A stretch of 64,000 bases of DNA, taken from positions 594,638,661-594,702,660 of the forward strand of contig CM053026.1 of NCBI GenBank assembly GCA_028564925.1. The letters run 5' to 3'. A program made the translations under genes and the position numbers. Source of the DNA: Lithobates sylvaticus. Taxonomy: Eukaryota; Chordata; Amphibia; Anura; Ranidae. Below, piece by piece: positions 35,895 through 45,637 of this stretch. Numbering within the stretch: position 1 is the stretch's first letter; the number at the start of each line of letters is the position of its first letter. The notes beneath the pieces are model-generated. The model was not told the origin of the DNA and ran no database searches. It saw only the letters and a program-made list of their open reading frames with translations.

Positions 35895-36318
35895 TTAAAG
35901 TGGGGTTCTGCCCCCCCCCCCAGCAAAAAATGAAAAGTCCGCAGCTACACATACTGTAGCTGCTGACTTTTAATTTGAGGGCACTTACCTGTCCTGGAAT
36001 CCAGCTATGTTGGCACCCCAGCCGTGTTTCCATTCGTGGTAAGGGAAACCGGCAGTGAAGCCTTTTGGCTTCACAACCGGTTCCCTACTGCGCATGCGCA
36101 AAGCACACTGTGCTTTCTGAATGGCCCGGTGGTGGGGGAAGGAGGAGGGGGGCTGAACTTCTGAGTGATTTTGCCGTGGCAAAATCTCTCGGAAGTGGGG
36201 AAGGGTACATGTCAAAAACAGGTACCCTCTCCCCCCCCGAAAGGTGACAAATGTGGCACTGGAGGGGGGGGGGGGCAGATAAGCAATGCTTCCACTTTTG
36301 GGTGGAACTCTGCTTTAA
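35895..36318. mobile_element. TTAA-ended MITE (AAAGTGGGGTTCTG family)
   Basis: TTAAAGTGGGGTTCTGCC at the left is matched by GGTGGAACTCTGCTTTAA at the right. The interior shares GCAGTGAAGCCTT and CTACTGCGCATGCGC with the MITE at 3675-4148. Its first bases are also the right TTA flank of the Harbinger MITE, so the two elements meet without a gap. Confidence 0.65.
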
Positions 36319-36403
36319 AGCTAAAAAGAGTAATGTATGATAGAGCATAAAGATGTAATACAGAGGTATAACAAAAATAGAGAATAAATTGTAATAATAA
36401 AAC

Positions 36404-36427
36404 TAAGGGGGGGGGGGGGGGGGGGGG
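36404..36427. repeat. Poly-G tract
   Basis: An uninterrupted run of more than 20 G. With shorter G runs at 35698 and 36260 it makes this kilobase prone to G-quadruplexes and sequencing error. Confidence 0.9.
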
Positions 36428-36512
36428 TCTCCATGCCACATTACTCAATAAACAATGTATTAGTTACAAAATTATATTTGCACAGGCAACCATGTAGAGA
36501 GCTAGGCTAAAG

Positions 36513-36806
36513 TTAAAGCTGACCATACACTAGTAGATTTTCGAATGAAAACTCATGCAAACATTTGAAGACTTGACAAATGTCATTCCAAGGTACTTAC
36601 ACATTTTATGTTTCTGTTAACCATTGATTCTGGAATGAATGGACTTTACTAAATAAAACCACATACAAATGTGTTTGTCCAAGGGGAAATTCTTTATTCT
36701 GTACCTTTGAATTTTCTTGTCACTGGGGTCAAATGATAAGAAAATCTAAGAAATGTTCTGAAAAAAAAAAAAAATTATTAAAAATCTTTTAGTGTATGGC
36801 CAGCTT
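36513..36806. mobile_element. MITE, GCTGACCATACAC termini
   Basis: TTAAAGCTGACCATACACTA at the left is mirrored by TAGTGTATGGCCAGCTTAA at the right, followed inward by GATTTTCG and AAAATC words. TTAA on both sides. Non-coding. A single terminus of similar type occurs near 23075. Confidence 0.7.
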
Positions 36807-37432
36807 AAGTGATTAGCGCCAAGGCTTGTTTTCCCTTTGGGTGCTCCTGTTTCCTACCACAATCCAAAAGTAGCAATGTTTCCACCCATTAAAACAACTC
36901 CATATTATGTGTGTATGTTAGATTTTTTTATGCGTCTTCACAGGGGCTGATGTGAATAATTTTGGACCTGTCAGAATTACTGTTTTGTGTTGCCTCCGAA
37001 TGTCACAATGTTCTCTTTATATGCTGCGGCCATTGTTACTAATGATTTGTTAGTTATTGCTTTTCTTTAGTAAAAGAAAGAGCTTTCTTTTCTATAGTAA
37101 AATAGGGAGTGTCAGTCCATTATGCTTTTTTGTATAGTCAGTATGTGTAAACTCTCAGAGAATGGCAATTCTCTCAAATAATTACAAGAAATAACATAGG
37201 TTGCATTATTATCTTACTTTCTGCAGTTGCTTGAAACTCTGGTACCGGTAACTAGAATTCTGAAAGAGTGTATATATGTCAAGCCAGTCACTAAAATCTT
37301 ATATACATTTTAACACATAAATCAAACATCTTTTCATTTGTTTTTCTAAATCTGTTGTCTTTTTAAAAATAATATATGTATCTCCCATAACTTTATTCTA
37401 TAATGCCCCCTATATTTAATGTCCTCCTCTCT
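36807..37432. other. No gene; contains an old duplicated segment
   Basis: 37111-37290 resembles 38090-38245: TATAGTCAGTATGTGTAAA, TTGCATTATTATCTTACTTTCTG, TTCTGAAAGA and GCCAGTCACT occur in both in the same order. The phrase AGTCCATTATGCTT also recurs at 38559. No coding signal. Confidence 0.6.
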
Positions 37433-37975
37433 TAAAGTGGTTGTAAAGGAAGAAGGATTTTTTTTTATCTCAATGCATTCTGCAGCAGCCCCTCTCAGCA
37501 CCCCTAATCGTTATCTTATGCATTAAGATAAAAATCGTTATCTTATGCATTAAGATAAAAAGCCTTCTGTGTGCAGCAGCCCCCCTCAGCCCCCTTAATG
37601 CTTACCTGAGCCCATCTCCAACCAGCGATGTTGCACCCGAGATTTGGGTGTCCGTGACTCTTCCTACTTATTGGTTGAGATGGCAGTGCAGCACTTTCGC
37701 CTTCCGCTGCTGTCAAGAGCCAATGAGGAAAGAGAGGGGGCTGGGCCAGGCCGCAGCTCCGAGTCTGAAGGGACACACAGAGCAGCGGCTCAGCTTGGGT
37801 GCTCCCATAGCAAGCTGCTTGCTGTGGGGGCACTCAACAGGAGGGAGGGGCCAAGAGCACCGAAGAGGGACCCGGGAAGAGGAGGATCGGGGCTGCTCTG
37901 TGCAAAACCATTACACAGAGGAGGTGAGTATGACATGCTTGTTATTGTTATGCTTGTTATTTTTAAACAATAAAA
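37433..37975 (+). repeat. Interspersed repeat, TTAAAGTGGTTGTAAAGG family, copy 3
   Basis: Inverted relative to 23166-23911: GGGCACTCAACAGGAGGGAG, GAGGGACCCGGGAAGAGG and AAAACCATTACACAGAGGA correspond. An internal 31-bp tandem duplication with CGTTATCTTATGCATTAAG is seen at 37508-37560. Confidence 0.65.
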
Positions 37976-38245
37976 ACCTACTAAAATCAATCAGTAACCA
38001 GAAATAAAACTGTTTAAATCTATTTCTATACTAAGACCATCAGGGTATAGTATATACAATCAAAATGTCAATTTAGTCTCATAGAGAAAAATCCTTTGTA
38101 TAGTTAGTATGTGTAAAAAATGTTAATCTTACTGTCTGCATTTGCAAGAAATAGCATTGGTGGCTTGCATTATTATCTTACTTTCTGCAGCTTCTTGAAA
38201 TTCTGGTAACCAAAGTTCTGAAAGAATGAATATATGCCAGTCACT

Positions 38246-38556
38246 CAGTGGCGGCTGGTGCTCAAAAATTTTTGATGGCGTTTGATGGCACAGTGGCTGC
38301 ATTTGATGGGCAAAGTGGCAGCATTTGATGGGCACAGTGGCAGCGTTTGATGGCACAGTGGCTGCATTTGATGGGCACAGAGACAGTGTTTGGGCACAGT
38401 GGCAGCATTTGATGGCACAGTGGCAGCGTTTGATGGCACAGTGGCTGCGTTTGGTACAGTGGCTGCGTTTGATGGGCAAAGTGAGGCTGCAATTGATGGG
38501 TTTTTTTTCAGAATTTTTCAGTTTGTTTGCGCCCCCCAAAAATATGCGATGCATAG
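38246..38556. mobile_element. hAT-like MITE with internal minisatellite, right end truncated
   Basis: Left end CAGTGGCGGCTGGTGCTC is of a type seen in hAT MITEs. The interior is a minisatellite of TTTGATGGGCACAGTGGCAGC-like 20- to 22-bp units (38275-38490). The right part GCGCCCCCCAAAAAT looks like inner terminal sequence cut short. The opposite-strand frames rich in Cys/His/Pro are repeat-forced. Confidence 0.5.
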
Positions 38557-38611
38557 TAGTCCATTATGCTTTACCTTTGCATGGAAACAAAGAGGAAGTG
38601 AACCCATAAGG

Positions 38612-38725
38612 GGAATTTACACTGTTTTACAAGCTGTACACTCACTACTTTACATTGTAGCAAAGTGTAATTTCTTCAGTGTTGTCACATGAAAAGATAG
38701 AATAAAATATTTACAAAAATGTGAG
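38612..38725 (+). mobile_element. Tc1-family right terminal repeat, first piece
   Basis: ACACTGTTTTACAAGCTGTAC then CTCACTACTTTACATTG and TTCTTCAGTGTTGTCACATG match the inner part of the Tc1 terminus at 21151-22636. The outer piece continues at 53813-53847 beyond hAT-A. The rest of this Tc1 copy is missing to the left, so it is an old fragment. Confidence 0.85.
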
Positions 38726-39030
38726 TAGAGTTGAGCGGACACCTGGATGTTGGGGTTCGGCGGGTTCGGCCGAACTTCGAAAAAAAGTCCGGGTTCGGGA
38801 CCGAACTTGACCCGAACTTGACCCCGAACTCCGAACCCCATTGAAGTCAATGGGGACCCGGACTTTTGAACACTAAAATGGCTGTAAAAAGGTAATGGAA
38901 AGGGCTAGAGGGCTGCAAATGACAACAAAATGTTGTTAAGAGCATGACAAGTGATCTGCAAACAAATGTGGATAGGGAAATAACTTAAAATAACATAAAA
39001 AAATAAAAAAAATAAAAAAAAATGCTGGAG

Positions 39031-39177
39031 GCCCCCTTCTCAGCAGAAGAGGTACAGGAAGTCATTAAGAACCTCAGAAACTCAACGGCACGATGCCGCA
39101 CATATGGTGGGAATACCCCAGAATACGCACTTTCTGGAAAAAATTATTCAATTTAATGGATGAGATAGTGGGAAAAT
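39031..39177 (+). pseudogene. Two joined L1 ORF2 scraps inside hAT-A
   Basis: Plus-strand reading first gives EAPFSAEEVQEVIKNLRNST, the pre-RT motif of L1-clade ORF2 (EEV.EVIKNL..GK). After a junction near 39091, in another frame, comes MPHIWWEYPRIRTFWKKLF, the HIWW.CP region that lies hundreds of residues further on in an intact ORF2. The RT core between them is absent. This is a deleted L1 copy of only about 150 bp. Confidence 0.65.
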
Positions 39178-39713
39178 AAAATACTTGGAAATAAAAAAAA
39201 AATGAAAAAAAATTATAATCTTGACCTAGGAGGACGAAATTCAAATGGAGTAGGAGGTTGAGGTGGCGGTGGATGTGGCGGTGTAGGTGGAAGCGGCGGT
39301 GGAGGAGGACGAGGTAGCCAACACTGGTTCAAAAATACAACAATGGCTGGGTAAGGCTAGTGGTGAATGATGTGTCTGTCCCCCTTCGCATAGTGTCCGC
39401 CCTGTACTGCGCTTGCTCAGTACGTAGGACAAGGGGATTTTGAAACTCTCCGAAGACGATGCGCGGTGACTCCAGGTTCAAGCCACATCATCCGAGGTTG
39501 AAGCCTAGCCAAGCGAGCCCGTGAGGGGCCCTGTTACTATGTGCTACCGTATGTCCACTTGGATGGTCGGGCTTGAACCTGCACTCACTGCGCAGGCGAC
39601 GTTCATCTTTGGAGATTTTGTGAATCTCCTTGTCCTCCGTACTGTGCAAGCACTGCACCTGCGCAGTAAGTGGCCGGACAAGACAGTTTTCGTCAGAACA
39701 CCGGTATATGTGT

Positions 39714-42493
39714 CTATTCTGCACAAGGTACGGCCACGTCCTGTGGGATCCATGCCTGGTTCATTTTAATGAACGTGAGCTTGTCCACATTGGCTCTGGA
39801 CAGGCGGTTGCGCTTGTCTGTGATAACGCCCCCTGCCATGCTAAATACACGTTCAGATAATACACTGGCGGCAGGGCAGGCCAGCACCTCCAAGGCGTAA
39901 AGGGCAAGCTCAGGCCATGTGCCCAATTTGGAGACCCAGAAGTTGAAGGGGGCAGACCCGTCATGCAGTACGTGTACGCGTGTGCACACATACTGCTCCA
40001 CCATGTTGGTGAAATGCTGCCTCCTGCTAAGACGTTCCATCTCAGCAGGTGGTGCTGGTTGTTGTGGCGTGCCGACAAAGCTTTTCCACATTCCGGCTAT
40101 GCTAACCCTGCCTTGCGAGGTGCTGGCGGTGCCCCGGCTGCGTTGGCGACCTCTTCCTCCTCCTCTGCCTTCGCCTTGTGCTTCCACCGTACCCCCGCTT
40201 CCAAGTGGGAATGCCATCAGCAGCGCGTCTACCAGCGTGCGCTTGTACTCGCGCATCTTACGATCACGCTCCAGTGAGGTAATTAAGGACGGCACGTTGT
40301 CCTTGTAACGGGGATCCAGCAGTGTGGCCACCCAATAATCAGCACCAGTTAAAATGTGGGCAACTCGGCGGTCGTTGCGGAGACACTGCAGCATGTAATC
40401 GCTCATGTGTGCCAGGCTGCCCAGAGGCAAGGAAAAGCTGTCCTCTGTGGGAGGTGTATCATCTGTGTCCTCTGTTTCCCCCTAGCCACGCACCAGTGAT
40501 GGACATGAGCTGGTCTGGGTGCCACCCTGCTGTGAACATGGTTCCTCCTCCTCCTCCATCTCCTCCTCATCCTCCACCTCGTCATCCTCCAGAACTGTGG
40601 CCTTGCTGCCAGACAATTGTGTACCTGGCGCTTGTTGGTGCAGGAACCCAGCCTCGTAGCCACTTGTAAATGACTGCCCTGAAAGCCTTGGAAATGAACC
40701 CTCTTCCTCCTCCTCCTCCTCCTCCTCATCCTGTGCCACATCCTCTTCCATCATCGCCTTAAGAGTTTTTTCAAGGAGGCATAGAACTGGGATAGTAACG
40801 CTGAGAACGGCGTCATCGGCACTGGCCATGTTGGTGGAGTACTCGAAACAGCGCAACAAGGCACACAGGTCTCGCATGGAGGCCCAGTTATTGGCGGTGA
40901 AGTGGTGCTGTTCCGCAGAGCGAATCACGCGTGCGTGCTGCAGCTGAAACTCCACTATCGCCTGCTGCTGCTCGCACAGTCTGGCAAACATGTGCAAGGT
41001 GGAGTTCCACCTTGTGGGCACGTCACATATGAGACGGTGAGCGGGAAGGCTGAAGTTACGCTGCAGCACTGACAGGCGAGCAGCAGCAGGGTGAGAACGC
41101 CGAAAGTGCGCACAGACGGCCCGCACTTTCTGCAGCAGCTCTGGCATATCGGGGTAATTCTTCAGGAACCTCTGGACCACCAAGTTTAGCACATGCGCCA
41201 GGCAAGGGATGTGCGTCAAACAGGCAAGGCCCATAGCTGCTACGAGATTTCGCCCATTATCGCACACCACCAGGCCGGGCTTGAGGCTCACTGCCACCAG
41301 TGTTTGGGAAATAGAGAGCTGAAAGCTTCCATGGGACATTGTGGAGATGGTTGGTGACCCAGGTGGTAGTGTTGCTGGCAGATCCTCTGTTTGCGGGTTG
41401 GCAGGTGTCACTGTCTCTACAGAGGTGGATGAAGAGGCCGAGACTGCAGCAGAAGAGGAAGCAGGAGGAGCCAGAGACCTTTCTTGGTTTTTGCGGTGTC
41501 TACTCCACTGCATCTCGTACTTTGCACTTAGATGCCTGGTCATGCAGGTTGTGCTCAGGTTGAGAACGTTTACGCCTCGCTTCAAGCTCTGATTGCACAG
41601 CGTGCAAACCACTCGTGTCTTGTCATCAGGACATTGTCTGAAGAACTGCCACGCTAGGGAACTCCTTGCACCTGGCTTTGGTGTGCTCGGTCCCTTGCTG
41701 CGTTGGGCAGTAGCAGACGTACTGTCTAGGGGACGGACGCTCCGCTTTTGCACCCTGCTCCCTCTTCTGCTGTGCTGGTGGCTCTGTGCGACCACTGCCT
41801 CTTCCTCTGAACTACACTGGTCACCTGCATGACGTTGATTCCATGTGGGGTCAAGGACCTCATCGTCCTCCACATCATCTTCCACCCAAAAATCACCCCT
41901 GCCCTCCTTGTCGGTCTGCACAATGGCGAAAGCAGCAGCAGTTGGCACCTGTGTTTCGTCATCATCCGAGACGTGCTGCGTTGGTCCTCCCATGTACTCA
42001 TCATGAAACATAAGTGGTTGGGCATCGGTGCACACAATCTCTTCCACTTCTGAGGCAGGGCTAGGTGGATGGCCCTGGGAAAGCCTGCTAACAGAGTCAT
42101 CAAAAAGCAGAAGAGACTGCTGCATGATTTGGGGCTCAGACTGATTGGCTGATTTGCAAGGGGGTGAGGTGAAAGACTGATGGACATCGGCTGCAGGTGC
42201 CAACTCTGAACTTTCATCAGGAGACTGGGTGGGAGACAATGTGAAGGAACCGGAGGCACTGTCAGCAGCAACCCAATCTACTATCGCCTGTACTTGTCCT
42301 GGCGTCGACATTCGTACAGCCTCATTAGGCACGCCAAAATACTGCTGCAGGCTCTGTCGCCTACTCGCACCTGCGGAAGGTGTTTCACTAGTGCGTGTAG
42401 CTGGCACAGATCGACCACGTCCTCTCCCTGCAACAGGAGCGCCACCAGCAGCACCACGACCCGGCCACGTCCCCTTTTTGATGATCTCCTCAT
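39714..42493 (-). pseudogene. hAT-A transposase, internally deleted
   Basis: The likely ATG is 42491-42493 (MRRSSKRG), followed by a frameshift into the long frame with a Gly/Arg-rich leader. Then come acidic/Ser-rich sequence, a BED finger (VVCTLCNQS, TRHLSAKYEMQWSRH), and after SISQTL a direct jump to LKPGLVVCDNGRN. By comparison with hAT-B about 215 codons are missing in frame there, including the TADSWSS block with the first catalytic Asp. The second Asp (CDNGRN), TRWNSTL and a Glu tract follow. A TAG at 40482-40484 interrupts the frame, which then continues unchanged through YWVATLLDPRYK to the dimerisation region CPAASVLSERVFSMAGG and stops at 39714. Inactive. Confidence 0.85.
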
Positions 42494-42562
42494 ATTTTCC
42501 AAATTTTTGATCTCGCCCTAAATGGGTGTTTTTGTATATAGCAGAATACACGTACACGTAAA

Positions 42563-43425
42563 GCGTTTATGAAAACGCAGAAAATGCTATTGGGAAGAAA
42601 AAAAAACACTGCAAAATTAAATTTTTTTGCAATGTTTTTGCAATATCAGACTACACGGACAGTATCTACAGCGTTTATGAAAACGCAGAAAATGCTATTG
42701 GGAAGAAAAAAAAACACTGCAAAATTGTATTTTTTTGCAATGTTTTTGCAATATCAGACTACACGGATAGTATGTAAAGCGTTTATGAAAACGCAGAAAA
42801 TCCTATTGGGAAGAAAAAAAAACACTTCAAAATTGTATTTTTTTGCAATGTTTTTGCAATATCAGACTACACGAATAGTATGTAAAGCGTTTATGAAAAC
42901 GCAGAAAATGCTATTGGGAAGAAAAAAAAAACACTGCAAAATTTTATTTTTTTGCAATATCAGACTACAAGGACAGTATCTACAGCGTTTATGAAAAAAA
43001 AAGAAAATGCTATTGGGAAGAAAAAAAAAAACACTGCAAAATTTTATTTTTTTGCAATGTTTTTGCAATGTCAGACACACGGACAGTATCTACAGCGTTT
43101 ATGAAAACGCAGAAAAACGCTCCCAAAGCTATTGGGAAGAAAAAAAAACACTGCAAAATTTTATTTTTTTGCAATGTTTTTTCAATATTAGACTACACGG
43201 GCAGTATCTACAGTGTTTATGAAAACGCAGAAAATGCTATTGGGAAGAAAAAAAACCACTGCAAAATTTTATTTTTTTGCAATGTTTTTGCAATATCAGA
43301 CTACACGGGCAGTATGTACAGCGTGTATGTATGAACACGCAGAAAATGCTACTGGGAAAAAAAAATAAAAGCAAAATTCAATTTTTATGCAATGTTGTTC
43401 CAATAGCAGAATACACACAGACTGT
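42563..43425. repeat. 108-bp tandem array upstream of the hAT-A transposase
   Basis: GCGTTTATGAAAACGCAG-type unit starts fall at 42563, 42671, 42779, 42887, 42985, 43095, 43213 and 43321, mostly 108 bp apart. On the transposase strand each unit contains an 8-11 T tract, then CTTCCCAATAG and CATTTTCTGCG, resembling a 3' splice site. The nearest such AG is 93 nt before the likely ATG. Plus-strand frames here are 36-residue repeats forced by the 108-bp period. Confidence 0.9.
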
Positions 43426-44371
43426 GGTGTATCTCTTAGTATATGCAGTGCAGTAATGTTGCACTGAGCTTGAAGGTAAAACGTTTAGATTTTATCTGGC
43501 ACTGGCCTCATGGCTAGGGATGAGCCGAACACCCCCGGGTTCGGTTCGCACCAGAACCTTCGAACGGACCGAAAGTTTGCGCGAATTTTCGAACCCTATA
43601 CGTTATAATGGACGCGAACGTTCGAAATCAAAAGTGCTAATTACAACGGCCAATATGCATGTTAATGTCATAAAACAGGTTTGGGGACCCGGGTCCTGCC
43701 CCAGGGGACATATATCAATGCAAAAAGAACTTTTAAAAACTAACGTTTTTTCGGGAGCAGTCATTTTAATGATGCATAAAGTGAAAAAAAAAAAGTGAAA
43801 TTTTCCTTTAAATATGGTCCCTGGAGGGTGTCTAAAGTATGCCTGTGAAGTGGCATGTGTTTCCCGTGTTTAGAACTGTCCTTGCACAAAATGACATTTG
43901 TAAAGGAAAAAAAGAAGCCATTTAAAACCACTTGCGGCTTTAGGTTTGTTCTTAAGTAGAATCTGAACAGGTACATTATGAAGTGTAGCTCCATCCCCAA
44001 AAAATCTATTTTTAAGCTTTTTGGAGAACATAGGGAGGGGTTATCACCCCTGTAACATTTGCTGTCTTTGCACATCTGTTCAGAACATGTCACCTCACTT
44101 TCCGTCCCAATGACAAATGTTTTTGGAAAAAGTGGGGTTTTAATTGAAACAAGGATTGGTGATAAAGTATCAGTAGAGAGGAGATACCTTTTTCCCAAAT
44201 TAAATCTAACAGGATAGAATTTCCCTTCCTAGGGGTAGATTTCCTCTCACTTCCTGTTTTCTCTTTCCATTTGCAAGTAGGAGTCGTTTGTAAGTTGGAT
44301 GTTTGAAAGTAGGGGCCTGGCGTATATACTCTGCAGAAATTTGCCCTATTAGATGTTGGTGTAGCCACAAG

Positions 44372-45500
44372 ACTGGTGGGCACAGGAATGGGCCCTGCTG
44401 TGAGTTAATAGATCAAGATTTGTAATTGCATGCACCTGTTGAACAGGGCAGAAAAATTGGGGGTGGTGGTGGTGGTGGTGGACGGTGTTGCCACAAGACT
44501 GTAAGCTCTCACAGTTACTCTTGGTGGGCGCAGGAATGGGCCCTGCTGTGAGTTATTAGATCAAGATTTGTAATTGCAAGCACCTGATGAACAGGGCAGA
44601 AAATTTGGGCCTTTGGCGGTGGTGGTGGACGGTGTTGCCACAAGATTGTAAGCTCTCACAGTTACTCTTGGTGGGCGCAGGAATGGGCCCTGCTGTGAGT
44701 TATTAGATCAAGATTTGTAATTGCAAGCACCTGATGAACAGGGCAGAAAAATTGGGCCTTTGGCGGTGGTGGTGGACGGTGTTGCCACAAGACTGTAGGC
44801 CCTCATAGTTACTCTTGGTGGGCGCAGGAATGGGCCCTGCTGTGAGTTATTAGATCAAGATTTGTAATTGCAAGCACCTGATGAACAGGGCAGAAAAATT
44901 GGGCCTTTGGCGGTGGTGGTGGACGGTGTTGCCACAAGACTGTAAGCTCTCACAGTTACTCTTGGTGGGCGCAGGAATGGGCCCTGCTGTGAGTTATTAG
45001 ATCAAGATTTGTAATTGCAAGCACCTGATGAACAGGGCAGAAAAATTGGGCCTTTGGCGGTGGTGGTGGACGGTGTTGCCACAAGACTGTAGGCCCTCAT
45101 AGTTACTCTTGGTGGGCGCAGGAATGGGCCCTGCTGTGAACTATTAGATCAAGATTTGTAATTACCCGCCCCTGTTAAACAGGGGCTGAAAAATTGTGCC
45201 TTAGGCACTGGTGCTGGTGCCACAACACTGCAACCCCTCACAGATACTGTACTTGGAGCACAGCAGTCACACGTGTTGCAAAGCATTTTTTTAAAAAATT
45301 GTAAGTACACCCCCCTGTTAAACAGGGGCTGAAAAATTGTGCCTTAGGCACTGGTGCTGGTGCCACAACACTGCAACCCCTCACAGATACTGTACTTGGA
45401 GCACAGCAGTCACACGTGTTGCGAAGCATTTTTTTATAAAAATTGTATGTACACGCCCCTGTTAAACAGTGGCTGAAAAATTGTGCCTTAGGCACTGGTG
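44372..45500. repeat. 147-bp and 144-bp tandem units behind the hAT-B transposase
   Basis: TTGGTGGGCGCAGGAATGGG recurs at 44521, 44668, 44815, 44962 and 45109, exactly 147 bp apart. Variants GTAAGCTCTCACAG and GTAGGCCCTCATAG partly alternate. From about 45170 a diverged version follows with starts of CCTGTTAAACAGG at 45171, 45314 and 45458. Shared words (CAGGG, GAAAAATTG, GGTGTTGCCACAA-like) show one common ancestor unit. It lies in the expected 3' untranslated or downstream part of the transposase gene. Confidence 0.9.
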
Positions 45501-45637
45501 TGGTGGCATGGATCATTGAGGAGGAGGAAGAGGATAGTCAGTGAACATAAGAGGACAGTCACTCAGCATCAGCATAGGCAGTCTTGAAGGGATGTGACAT
45601 TAAAAATTATTCGGTTATATCCGCCTCAGGTGCCTGA

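Noticed and set aside
39919-42521. Several plus-strand frames opposite the hAT-A transposase
   Set aside because: Shadows of the minus-strand transposase with no domain of their own.
42569-43334. Plus-strand frames with 36-residue repeats
   Set aside because: Forced by the 108-bp period of the array upstream of the hAT-A transposase; opposite to the transposase strand and without known domain.
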